Origin: Evernia prunastri
Lineage: Eukaryota; Ascomycota; Lecanoromycetes; Lecanorales; Parmeliaceae
Length of the DNA stretch: 64,000 bases
Assembly: GCA_003184365.1 (NCBI GenBank)
Contig: NKYR01000008.1
Coordinates: 248,001 to 312,000, forward strand
Direction of reading: 5' to 3'
Shown here: one piece after another, positions 54,167 through 64,000 of the stretch
Numbering within the stretch: position 1 is the first letter of the stretch
How the letters are laid out: each line of letters starts with the position of its first letter
Translations under genes and position numbers: made by a program
Notes under the pieces: generated by a model
Database searches by the model: none
What the model was told of the DNA's origin: nothing
The model's input: the letters and a program-made list of their open reading frames with translations, nothing else

Positions 54167-56751
54167 TCAAGCTTCCTTGGGCTTGTTTCCTCCACCCATC
54201 AGTCCCCCAGCCAGACCGCTCGCCCAACCCGACGCTTTATTCAAACCTTCCTTCCCTCCTCCCGCGATACTAGACGCCCATGCGCCAGCCCCCTGTTGCG
54301 GCTTCTCCTCCACCTTTTGCACTTCGGGCAACACACCCGTATCCGCACTCGCAGCGGCCTTGCTCTCAACATCGCCACTCGACTTCTCACCTCGCAGCCT
54401 CTTGGGCAAATACCCCCAGGCAGACTGCAACATGCCTTTCTGCGTCTCCTGCTGTACCTCTAGTTCCATCTGCACGGCTTCGGCCTCGGCAGCGGATGAT
54501 TCGGCTTGTTGCTGTTCCTTGCTCTTCTCCCCATCTTTGCCGACGCCGAGAGGATTGTCTTTGAGTACCCTCTCGCCTTCTGCCTTGGCTTTGTCAGTGT
54601 ACTTTTTCTTCGCATCTTCCTCATCCATCTTCTTCAGTGCTGCTTCCTCCTTGGCGACGGCGGACATTTCGATGTCTTCGAACCCAATCTTCTTCAATAT
54701 GTGACCAACAAGATAGCGGTAGCGCAAATGTCCGCTTACGCTCTCGCTAACATCGACGTTTTCAACGCTTGGAATACCTTCAACCTTCTGGAGCCCAGCA
54801 ACGCCATATTGGATGCTGCTTGTGCGGTATAAGAAGCCTAAGACGTAGTCATTTTCGCTGTAGACGTTGACAAGCCTGCTGGCTACGACCGAGCGCATGA
54901 CACGCCAATCTGCGGTGGTACTAGGCGCTGGAGCCCCGATCAGTACCACCGATTCTATGAGGCCGAAGGCGCGTCGTTTAGCAAGACTCATGAGGCAGGA
55001 ATATATCACTCTTGCACCTAGAGAATACCCAATCAACGTAACCGGCCTCTCCCCTTGTGCTTTGTTTATCAGCGCATCGGCAAGCACCTCACCGGCCTTG
55101 TCCGCACGGCTCCGGGCGATCGAAAATGGATTGTCGACCACTCTTGACACTTTGAGAAGGGCAAGAGGCCACATTGCATCCATTAGTCCCGCGAAGACCG
55201 TTCGCTTAATCATCTCTGACTTAGCATAGCCCCAAGCGGCGGAAGATACCATTGCGCTCATACTATTACCAAGGTTCATGAGCGCTTCGAGCTCGAAACG
55301 TAAAGCGAAGACTTCGCTGCCATGGCCGAGTACACGCCACGGAGTGACAACCTCCGACTTCGAAGTCAGCCAGCCAGTGATGCCAATAGTGACCCGTAGA
55401 CGCCGCTGGGCCGGATCCTCAACGCCATCTGTGTCTTCTTTGCTTTCCTTCTTGAAATGATGTGCGAAGTGATGAGTCTTTGGTGTGGTCGCACTTTGCC
55501 CATCCTGAGGATTTTGAACACCACTTTCTGTGTCTAGAGACTTTTCTACTTGTTTGGACTTCTGGGCGAGCTTTTTGGCTTCTTTCTCATCTTCTTGTTC
55601 AATGTCCTTCCCATCTTTTCGCACGGGCAAGAATGCAAAGTCTTCCACCTGTCGCGCGTAGTTGTCCATCATCTGGCCCGTCATTCGTCCACCGTAAGCG
55701 CCAAACAGTCCACCGACTATCACAGTGCTTCCAGCGACGGTGCCGAGATAGCCTGCTGCAGCCGTAGCACCTAGTCCAACACCACCCATTACACTTCCAA
55801 CACCAGCCGCAACCAATGGAGCAGCTAGACCACCAGTAACGCCGATGAGAGCAGCTCCTGCAACTGTGGCTAATCCCACTTTCCATTTCCTTGAATCTTT
55901 GTTCTCTTCCACTTTCTTTTTCGCTTCAGCGTCTCCAGACATATGTTTCGCTGCTTCAAGCAGGCCTTTAGCCATCTTCTCCTCATCTTCAGTCAAAATC
56001 TTGAGCGGAAGTTTAAGCGAGGATGTAATGTAGAGAAGGAGGACGCGTGATGGACCAATGTAGTGTTCTAGAGACAGCATAAGCAGCAGCATTGAATGTA
56101 TTATGAGAATTTTGGTCTTCTCGTCGAGCGAAGCAAGTGGGGTATCAATGGGAGGGTAAAATTTTGACAGCGAGGCAGCCGCGGACTCGTCCGATTCCGT
56201 AGGCTTGGACGGGTCAACTTTGACGTCTGATGGGGCATGGACAGCGGAGTCCGGTGCCTTGGCCGTCCTCATCTGGGATGTGGCTTCTTCCCTAGAGTTG
56301 ACAACCTCCCCAACTCTCACAATGACACTGCTTCGCCATTCGTCGAAGAACTTGAGCGATGCTTGCTTGAGATCCTTCATAGCCGGAGCACTGAGCTCTT
56401 TCTCCCGCTGCTCCTTCAGCTTCCGTTCAGCATCCATTTTAGCGACGTCTACGGTCCCAGGATCAATGTTGGGGTTCGTGATCTTGTCATCTTCGGATGT
56501 TGTGAGCTCTTGGACGAGATCTTTTGAAATGCCCACGGAAGCATCGAAGCTGGAGATAATAGTCTTGCGCATGGTAGCCGCAACGCTGGCAATAAGGAGC
56601 GTGAGCTCCCCTCTCTGATCTTCATCGAGTAACGTGGTGAGAGATTCTTCCTTGCCCTCTCCCTGTTTTGCTGGAGATTGTTTGTCCCTGTTATCGTTAG
56701 TGAAAGAATTCTATGTTACCAGTGGGAGGGGGGAAGGAGATACACTGACAT
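54167..56751 (-). CDS. DUF726/TMCO4-type membrane protein with alpha/beta-hydrolase motif
   Basis: Orthologous in layout to yeast YFL034W (Mil1) and animal TMCO4, poorly characterised membrane-associated putative lipases. Exon 2 is 56687-54167. The frame continues upstream of the first internal ATG (56572) with a family-like stretch (TTLLDEDQRGELTLLIASVA) back to a CTAAC...ACAG acceptor at 56688. The best donor is GTCAGT at 56749, which leaves AT in exon 1 and G in exon 2, so the start codon itself is spliced together (56751, 56750, 56687), giving 840 aa. Gly/Ala-rich hydrophobic segments lie at about 272-339 (LIGVTGGLAAPLVAAGVG). The nucleophile motif GYSLGAR lies at about 554-560, with Lys/Glu-rich disorder after about 680. 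Enzymatic activity is inferred from GxSxG only. Confidence 0.85.
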
Positions 56752-57598
56752 ATCGCCGCCTAGACAATAGTCAATTGGAGCTTAGATAGAATTTAGCAAG
56801 ACTGCCTGGATGGGACAGATACCACTAACATCGCCGTGTTTCAACCCGGTTTTCTGCTCCAACTAGTGACGTAGTCGGGCTGTAGATTAGGGCTAGGGCT
56901 CTTTGTAGTGGACTTCTAACAGAGGCAGCACGCAGCGCGCCGGCAAATGATCTTCAAGTAATTTCGAACATTATCTATGTAGGAGGGATTACTTTCTCCT
57001 GTATGGCCACATTTTGGCCAAGTGTTCTTCAGTCACTCTGCTGTACCAGACTTCAACCCTAGGATCAGAGTGTAGATGTGTGTCATGGCTGATAGCGTCA
57101 TGGCGACTTACTGTTGGAAAGTGGCTTGGTTTTGAGTGAGAATCTCCACCAATTAGAAGGTATGCGACGAGAGAGGCCCACTGGGCTCCACCAAATATAG
57201 TGGAGTTGCAGGGACAGATCTCTGTACCTGAGGAGTATAAATATGGCGATCTCCTCCTACGTAGATTCTTCGCTATGCTCAATGATAAATGTCCACAAAA
57301 GGTACCTAAGGTACACTTGCTACGAATGATTGCGGAGTTTCTCTTACCCTACTTATATTCGCCTATTTGCATGCACTTATCTACTAGCTAAGGCAAATTT
57401 TTAACACTTACCTTGGGCGAGAGAAGCTTTAAAGTAAGTCAAATGTGATAATGTATATATACCTCTCCAATCCAACAATACTGACTCGAAGCCATGAACA
57501 CGCAGTCTCGTATACTATAAGTACAATACGGTCTTCAAAAAAATTTCTCCGTCTTTCACATTACTCGCCACCTATTGATCTCGTCAGCATCTTCACTT
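56752..57598. other. divergent intergenic region, no gene seen
   Basis: Promoters of the DUF726 gene and of the first 2EXR gene. Open frames of 60-97 codons lack domains. GGTACCTAAGGTACACTT at about 57300 is a small imperfect palindrome. Confidence 0.55.
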
Positions 57599-58525
57599 AT
57601 GTTGGACTTCGCCAGCTTCCCCCAGGAGCTACGGGATATGATCTACGAAGCTGCTTTGGTCCGAGATGTGATCACTGTCGCTCCCACTAAGCTCCAAAGA
57701 TGCAAGAAAATCTCTCGCTCGACTTGGCAAGACATCAAGACATCGGAAGTTGCAATACCCGGCATGGGCAGGGCAGGTGAAAACATAGAACCCGTCACCA
57801 ATTCTTACTACCTTCAAAACAATGGCGACGATGCCCCCAATCTGGCTATATTCCAAACCAGCCGTCAAGTCTATGCTGAGTGCTGGCCGATATTCTACCA
57901 GCGAAACTTGTTCGACTTCTCCAAGGCAGAAAAAACAATCACCGCAGCGTCGATGTGCTTGGCTTTCCTAAACGATCGACCTCCACAGGCTCTACAATTT
58001 ATTCGCAGAATGCACCTACAGTTCGGCGAATCACTATATCACGATCGTGCCTGGCTCAATCTCAGACCCTACTGTCCACAGTGGGGTCAACTTTGCTCTC
58101 AGATCTCCACAAAGTTATCCCTTCGCCAACTGGTTCTGTCCGTCAGTGAGAGATATGCCAGGTCCGGGATAATAGATCCCGGAATCGTTGATTTTCATCC
58201 CTGGGTGCAAGAGATCCGTCAGATTACTAATCTACGCGAGCTGAAAGTGGATGTGATGTGTAAGGGAGAATGTGAGGAAGTTTGTAAGCTGATCAATCAT
58301 CTACGGGCCAGAATGCTGGCAAATAAGTCGGGGTTACAGGAGCTGGGCGAGATGGATTTTCGTTATACGGAAAGAATGGTGAGAGATCGGTCTTGGGTGG
58401 CGATATCGAACTACTCCCTGGATGGTGTTCTGGTGCAACGTCCCGCGCGATTGAACGAGAGTGACGAAGAAGACATGTTTAGAGAACCCTTTGCCTTTGC
58501 CATAGGGATGCTGGACGCATGGTGA
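57599..58525 (+). CDS. 2EXR/F-box-like fungal protein, paralogue 1
   Basis: A single exon of 308 aa from ATG 57599; the frame before it has no ATG. The N-terminal motif LDFASFPQELRDMIYEAAL is the F-box-like/2EXR opening found in hundreds of fungal proteins of unknown function. The second hallmark, IFQTSRQVYAECWPIFYQRN with FDF, follows at about 95-117. The rest is helical with LSLRQLVLSVSERYA and LRELKVDV stretches. There is no signal peptide or membrane segment. Two further members follow (59454-60383 and 61567-63310). A role as substrate receptor in ubiquitin ligation is sometimes supposed for such proteins but is not visible here. Confidence 0.8.
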   Translation: MLDFASFPQELRDMIYEAALVRDVITVAPTKLQRCKKISRSTWQDIKTSEVAIPGMGRAGENIEPVTNSYYLQNNGDDAPNLAIFQTSRQVYAECWPIFYQRNLFDFSKAEKTITAASMCLAFLNDRPPQALQFIRRMHLQFGESLYHDRAWLNLRPYCPQWGQLCSQISTKLSLRQLVLSVSERYARSGIIDPGIVDFHPWVQEIRQITNLRELKVDVMCKGECEEVCKLINHLRARMLANKSGLQELGEMDFRYTERMVRDRSWVAISNYSLDGVLVQRPARLNESDEEDMFREPFAFAIGMLDAW

Positions 58526-59453
58526 GGACATGAAGTCCGCACTGGTCCCACCGCTTCTGCACCCGATTCAGGGACTCGACTGTGGTATACAAACCCATAA
58601 GTAGAAAGCAAGTAATTTTCAATCGAGGGCCACAGACCGTCCGAGGCCCATGTTGTTCAACGAGGTGTGTACAGCAACGGAACACTGATATCCAACATTG
58701 TCAGATAGCTAGGATCAGGGTGGCGAGCATTACTCTCAAAGGGCGAAATTCCTCGGCTCCGATACGCTCCTATAGACAAGCTCCGAGACGAAGGAGGTAA
58801 GGTAAGATGTTACTGTTTCCCAAACCATTACCTAATCATATTCGGCCAGTTGAGCCACTCGGCTTGCAGGACTGCCTCTCAAGTTTGGGCGTCCATAGCC
58901 TACCACTATTTTACCAGCCCAGGCTCAAGATCTGTGATCCCCCTCACCATCATAATAACACTTCATACCAACACCTTATGATAACACACCAGCATAACAC
59001 TTCAACATAACATTCGATGATAACACTTTTTCCGCATACACTGTTATCACAAGATCCCCAACATATGGTCACAATTTGGCTCTGTGCCGCGCCATTTACA
59101 CGACAAGTGAATCTCTCTCATATCCTAAATGGCTCTATCTACTAATTTCTACATCGATATCAGAGACGAACTTCCACTCCTCCTTGATCTCACATCATCC
59201 CTTCCATAACCCACGAAGCGCCTTCCTTCATAGCTTGAGCCCCGACAACAGCGTCTATCAGCCTCACTGTGCCAGCCGCAGCTTTTCAAAGGCCTAGATC
59301 ATAGTCCCGGCTCTCCAGTACCGACGTTGCATGCCGTGTTTTTGTTGGAGTACCAGCTCAAACCCGAGATAGATCTCTACCTCCGCTCCCTTACGTTGAA
59401 CGCCACATTTCCTTGGGAGAGACCCTTAAATTAGTCGCAATCGCGTTCCTGAT
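58526..59453. other. intergenic, ATAACAC-rich
   Basis: Between 2EXR paralogues 1 and 2. ATAACAC-type motifs recur about seven times at 58945-59050 in both spellings (ATAACACTT, ATAACACACC). No gene is seen. Confidence 0.6.
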
Positions 59454-60383
59454 ATGGATACCTGCGTAAGACCACCGCCCGTCGTGTTCAACCTGATGAT
59501 GCTTCCTCCGGAGTTACGAATCAAAATCTATGAGTTTGCACTGGTACGTGGTGTCATCAGAATCGTGAACACCGCACATCCTTTCAGAGCATTGGCTAGT
59601 TCCCGCAACAAATCTTTGAAGGCTTTCTACGAAGAAATCAACCTCGAAAAGCCCGAGAGCTTACGCAGCAGGCGCACGCATTTTGAAAGTGTCAAGAATA
59701 CTGCTGGCGAGGAGATGGGAGAAGATATCTCGTTTTCCTATGCTATCAAGCCAAGCGAATCTCCTCCGCTTGTCAACATCTTCCTGACTAGTTGCCAAGT
59801 GTACTCTGAGGCATGGCCAATTTTCTACCAGAGAAATGCTTTTGCTTTCACCACGCCTCAAAAATGTCTCACGTCCATCTGCAAGTGCCTCAGGTTTCTA
59901 TACGACCGACCATACCACGCCCTACAACATATATATGAGCTTCATATCAACATCGGCGAAGCACCAAACCAGCCTTTCCGCCGCATATTAGCTGGATGTG
60001 GCTGGCAAATCTTCTTGGACGAACTCAAGAGATACATGTCCCTTCGCGTCTTAGTCCTTTACATCCGGGGGAGGACAGACGACGCTCCGGAGTACCGATT
60101 CTCCGGGTGGCCGTGGAGAGAGTGGCTATATTCGATCGCGGAGCTGCGTCCTCTACGGGAGCTTCGGCTCGATATTGTAAATGAAAGCACTCATGAGCAA
60201 AACATCGCTTTTGCGAAGCAGATGCGGAGCAAGATGATGGTGGGCAGCGAGCAGATGGGGACCGAGGGTTTCACGGTTGGCCGACGACAATCGCCATACC
60301 CGTGGGGTGTCTCCAACACGCTCACTATATCTTCAAACATTCCAGATATGGAGGAAAACTACCAGACCTTTAATCCCAGCTGA
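59454..60383 (+). CDS. 2EXR/F-box-like fungal protein, paralogue 2
   Basis: A single exon of 309 aa from ATG 59454. It aligns by eye with paralogue 1 along its length: FNLMMLPPELRIKIYEFALV, IFLTSCQVYSEAWPIFYQRN with FAF, a CLRFLYDRPYHALQHIYELH segment, and MSLRVLVLYIRGR. Paralogue 1 shares ALVRxVI, WPIFYQRN and LxFLxDRPxxALQ, so the two arose by tandem duplication; the N-terminal 40-110 region differs most. No known catalytic motif is seen. Function unknown. Confidence 0.8.
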   Translation: MDTCVRPPPVVFNLMMLPPELRIKIYEFALVRGVIRIVNTAHPFRALASSRNKSLKAFYEEINLEKPESLRSRRTHFESVKNTAGEEMGEDISFSYAIKPSESPPLVNIFLTSCQVYSEAWPIFYQRNAFAFTTPQKCLTSICKCLRFLYDRPYHALQHIYELHINIGEAPNQPFRRILAGCGWQIFLDELKRYMSLRVLVLYIRGRTDDAPEYRFSGWPWREWLYSIAELRPLRELRLDIVNESTHEQNIAFAKQMRSKMMVGSEQMGTEGFTVGRRQSPYPWGVSNTLTISSNIPDMEENYQTFNPS

Positions 60384-61566
60384 TCCGTCACACCCGCCGG
60401 TAAGCGTGGATTCGCCCACAGCTCCTGCCACATCTCCAAAGATGTGCACTAGCTGCTTCCGGTGCACTTGGACCACATTGACGACGACTCGAAGGACAGC
60501 ATGCAAATTTAGGATTTTTGGATTAATGGCATGCGATTCAGATACCGTGCTTTTGTATGCTGTTTTTGTCAAGCCACAGAAAGCTGTGAAAATTTCTTGC
60601 CCGCGAGCCTTTATGTTGTGATACCGCATGCATATCCCACCCTCAATGATAAACCCGCATCATTCCCATAGAACCAATCACTTCGAAACAACAAACAGAA
60701 TCAACTGAATGCCGGTTAAACTGTGAACATGTTCACTTATCTATTTTCGTTGTGCCTTCCATGCATATTCCATCATTCTCGCTCATGAACTATAATTGCT
60801 TCACCTCCGACCCATATACCTACCCGATTCTTCCCTCCCTCCTCCCCATCAGCCATCCGTCTCATACCCTCTCCCCACCCAACCAAAACCACCCACCACC
60901 ACCCCATACATCATCATCAACCATCCATCACCCCTGCTGTGCTGTGGTGTGGTGTGCTGTGCTCCCACTCCGATAAAGAACTCTACCTACCTACCCATCA
61001 ATCTCCAATCGCCTACCGTGCCGACGCGGTCCGCCTCCACTACCTATAGCACTAGCAGTCGACCTTGCGAACTACCACCTTTGGGCACTTCCAACGGGGT
61101 ATCAGTCGGCCGCCTTCGCTTTCATTTGCCTGCGAAGAAAGAAGGGAAGGAATGAAGAAAGAGAAAAAGAAAGAAAGGAGCGTTTGCTGGCTCGTGCGTG
61201 CGTTCGTCCTTGTGAGATGGATGATAGGGTGTGTGTGGAGGGGAGCGGCGGGGGGAGGGAGGATGTCGGGTGTGGTGGGGGGGATGTGGGGTTTGGAGGG
61301 CAAGGGAGGGGAACTGGCTTTATCCATTCCGACGGTTACATGCGCGGTGAATGGCCGCGGGAATGTTATGATCAAGGGTCTCATGGTTCTAGGAAACGTT
61401 TTCGATTGAGCCGGGATGGATCTGGCAGCGTCGGCCTCACCCTTCCCTCGCGCTTTCGCCACTTTGGCTGTCTTTGTGTGCAAGCGGGACATGTGGAATC
61501 GCCACGCCAATACGGACCAAGGAGAGGCTGGATTTCTGCATCTTCTTGACCTTCTTGGCTTTCGTA
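60384..61566. other. convergent intergenic region with C-rich and G-rich tracts
   Basis: A C-rich stretch (about 60825-60935), an A/G tract (about 61137-61180) and a G-rich stretch (about 61221-61316, several GGG or longer runs) lie in this region. Open frames here are low-complexity and unsupported. Confidence 0.6.
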
Positions 61567-63310
61567 TCACTGCGTCACGCTGACCATTCCTTTCCCGAAC
61601 CTTTCGGTCTCCTTGGTCGTCTTCCTGCCAGGTCCCTTTGACCCCTTGGCCGCTTTCTTCTGCGCCCTCGCCTCGTTCGCCATCATCTTCTCGCGTTCCT
61701 TCACCTCCCTGGCCGTCCTCCTCTTCAGCTCCCTCGCCTCCCGAGCCACCTTCTTTTCGTGCGCTTTCGTCTCCCGCGCAATCTTCCATCGGAGCTCCCT
61801 CGCCTCCCTACGCGTCTTGATGCCGAGTTCCTTGGCCTCGACGGCCTCCTTCTTCCAGCGTTGGCGTAGCTCTTCGGCCTCCTGCTCCTCCAGTCGCTTG
61901 GCGTGCCAGCGCTCTTTCATCTTCACTAGCCTCTTATCCTTGGCGAGCTTTTCCGCAAAGTCCCTAAAATAGTCATCCACGTCGGACCCCTGCAGTGTCT
62001 GATTCAAAGCGGCTTCCTTGGTCTTGTTCCTGCGTCCGAGGTACCTCAGTTCCTTTCCTTGTTGCTCAATTCTGGCAATGAAGTGTTCAAAAGAGTCCTT
62101 GTCCGCGAGCAAACTCTGTTCCTCAGACTTTGGGAAATACTCCCGTTTTGGCTTAAACAAGTCGAACTTCTCTTCGAGGTCCGGTAAGTCTTGTACCCGT
62201 CGAGGTGTCATCATCGCGTTCTCAAGTTCTCGCAAGCTGGATGGTGGGTCGTAGAGGCGCCTGCAAGCGCAATGACATAGATAGTCCCCAAAACAGCTGG
62301 TATGGCTGTAGCGATCTCTAGCGAAGTGTACTAGGGCGCGGGCTTTAGCCGTTTGCACTCTAACCTCTTTCAGTGCTTCATAGCCGGGTGGATGGCTACA
62401 AGGAACGGTGAATTGTGCGGTCCTCAGTCGTCGACAGGTCTTCAACAAACGGAAGGCTTCCCTTGCATCCGGTCCACACCACAAGAAGTACACCGTGGTC
62501 AAGTGTTGCCGACGAATATATCCAATATTCTTCAAGAAGCGATAGAGCTGTCCTGTATCCGTGAAGGAGAAGCAATTGGTGGTATAGAAGACATGAAAGG
62601 CTTCCACAAAAATCTGTTTGCACACTAGAAGTATGGAGAGATCATTGGGGGTGACTTGATGAATCACACCCCATTCAGGATCCTCATGCTCAGGGTTTGG
62701 CACAACTGTCTTAGTACGAAAAGTGTTGTCAGAATCAACGTCTCCGCTTGGCGCTCTAAGTGGACGATTGTCGAGGACCTCGGTCAAGCAAATGGATGGA
62801 TCTTGCGGCGGTCCAAGAACAAAGCCGTAGATGCGATTTCGGATCTCAGGAGCGAGATCTTGAAATCGAAAAACTCCGACAAGTTCATAGACAGTTGAAA
62901 GGTTACTATCGTCGTCGACCTCTAGACCCGTTTCAGCGACGGAACCATAAGAAGAATGATCGGTTTCCTTGATCTCGGAATCCTTCTCAGCCGTGGCTAC
63001 CTCCGGTGAGGGTGAGGCTTCAGCTTCGTTGACTGCTGAGCTACTTCCAGCCACAGCCACAATAACAGTATGATGTGGTGAAGGTAAGCTTCCAGCTTCA
63101 ATGATCATAGATTGGCTTTCAGCGACGGTGATATGCAGCGATTTCGAGAGCGAGCTATGAGCTTGGTTGATGGCTGGGGTGGCATCAAACCTCTGATTGT
63201 CGTGCGAAACATACTCGAGTGGCCCCAATGTAACCACAGTATCGTGATTTGCTGCCAGACTAGCGCATCAGTAGATTCAGCAAATAAAAGATGTAGCCTA
63301 ACTCACCCAT
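61567..63310 (-). CDS. 2EXR/F-box-like protein with long charged coiled coil, paralogue 3
   Basis: The main exon, 63251-61567, has no ATG near its start. A first exon of four bases (ATGG, 63310-63307) with GTGAGT donor and GGCAG acceptor (intron 63306-63252, 55 bp) gives MANHDTVVTLGPLEY and 562 aa. After about 115 acidic, Ser-rich residues comes the family motif FRFQDLAPEIRNRIYGFVLG and LLVCKQIFVEAFHVFYTTN with FSF. The region around CFGDYLCHCACRRLYDPP is cysteine-rich. The last about 170 residues are almost pure Lys/Arg/Glu/Ala, a long predicted coiled coil or single helix (REARELRWKIARETKAHEKK), ending in a basic tail. The tail is absent from paralogues 1 and 2 and suggests a scaffold or nucleic-acid contact. 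Function unknown. Confidence 0.75.
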
Positions 63311-64000
63311 GATGCCCAGGAAAAGACGTAGAATAAGAAAGCTAAAGTAATGAGGTTGCTCCCATGATGATGTGAGCAATGGAAAGCGTTGAAAGAAAGT
63401 CCCCAAGCGAAGTACTATCTGCTAGCGAGTCATAGAGTATGTTGAGGTAGAGCCATGCGTTCACGTCGACAGGGACAATAATGTGTTGCGATGAGAAGAT
63501 AAGATAGCGAAATCTGGTGATCGTGGCAGAAGTAATCAGTTATAGTTCAACACAATAACAACAACTGGAGCTCGGCTATCGCGTTTACGTTGTAAAGATA
63601 TGCTATACTCGTCCGTGGGACTCAACATTCTAATACTCAAGACGTCAACTACTATTCCATTCCAACGACGCCAGCTGCTGTTATAATACCTCTGTTGCAG
63701 CCATGATGGACTAGCTATGTTTTCTTCGAAGCCTTGAGGCGGCCAAACGATTGAGCATGGTAGGTGGAATCCATCAAGTTCAAGTTCACAAACTTACCAT
63801 AAGCGCCCTGAGCCTTGCTCTACGGCCTTCAAGTCACGTCCAACGATCGACATCTACCTTTCTATGGTTATTGCTCTGCGCCCCCATGGTAAGGCCCTGA
63901 AGCTCTTTGCAATCAGCATGTAGCTCCTCGTGCCCCTCCTCATGGACGTCTGCTGCTGTCGGCGTTGCTGGCGAAACCAAAAGGTGGCACCAGCTTGGTA
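63311..64000. other. 5' flank of paralogue 3 to window edge, no gene seen
   Basis: 690 bp, promoter side of the 562-aa gene. No open frame with support and no repeat noted. Confidence 0.6.

Noticed and set aside
1..64000. tRNA genes, rRNA and CRISPR arrays
   Set aside because: No tRNA B-box with paired acceptor stem was found by eye, no rRNA, and the tandem repeats have no CRISPR repeat-spacer pattern. tRNAscan-SE would be the decisive check.

Overview
This window looks like nuclear DNA of a filamentous ascomycete (Pezizomycotina). It holds eukaryotic genes with short GT-AG introns of about 47-119 bp, often with CTAAC/CTGAC-like branch sites. It carries HET-domain and STAND/NACHT-ankyrin genes, a fungal rhodopsin-like membrane protein and GMC oxidase and 2EXR-type families typical of that group. 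The class (Leotiomycetes or Dothideomycetes, for example) cannot be fixed by eye. I found no tRNA, rRNA, CRISPR array or intact transposon.

Layout. 0-7 kb is a compact housekeeping block: the 3' end of an unknown gene, HMG-CoA lyase, DPH1 (diphthamide synthesis), a kynurenine/cysteine-conjugate-type aminotransferase and MGS1/WRNIP1 (AAA+ ATPase). These form two divergent pairs with short shared promoters. 8.6-17.6 kb is an allorecognition-like block: a HET-domain gene with one in-frame stop, a STAND gene (Fungal N-terminal domain, NACHT, six ankyrin repeats) whose 5' end is broken, and a SRPK-like kinase whose DFG motif reads GFG. A 64-bp tandem repeat lies between the HET and STAND genes. 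17.6-27.6 kb is gene-poor, with decayed repeats, AT-rich DNA, an internally duplicated frameshifted gene and one unrecognised 370-aa gene.

27.8-40 kb is an accessory region: a small secreted protein, a GrpB/UPF0157 protein, an eight-exon PTR2 peptide transporter, a secreted and probably GPI-anchored GMC oxidoreductase, and a rhodopsin-like seven-helix membrane protein. 41-47.7 kb is one exon encoding a 2244-aa Mus7/MMS22 repair protein. 50.5-53.9 kb carries three tandem single-exon genes for proline/histidine-rich proteins that share a C-terminal CxxC-x14/16-CxxCY knuckle and a V[HQ]F[TA] motif. I could not assign this family to anything known, and it is the best candidate here for an undescribed system. 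54-56.8 kb is a DUF726/TMCO4 membrane hydrolase whose start codon appears to be split by an intron. 57.6-63.3 kb holds three 2EXR/F-box-like paralogues, one extended by a long charged coiled coil.

How they may work together. HMG-CoA lyase (leucine and ketone catabolism) and the aminotransferase (tryptophan/kynurenine) are probably mitochondrial. MGS1 and MMS22 both act at damaged replication forks but lie 34 kb apart. The HET and STAND genes belong to classes that act in fungal non-self recognition, and both look disabled in this genome. All exon boundaries were placed by reading splice signals and family motifs by eye.
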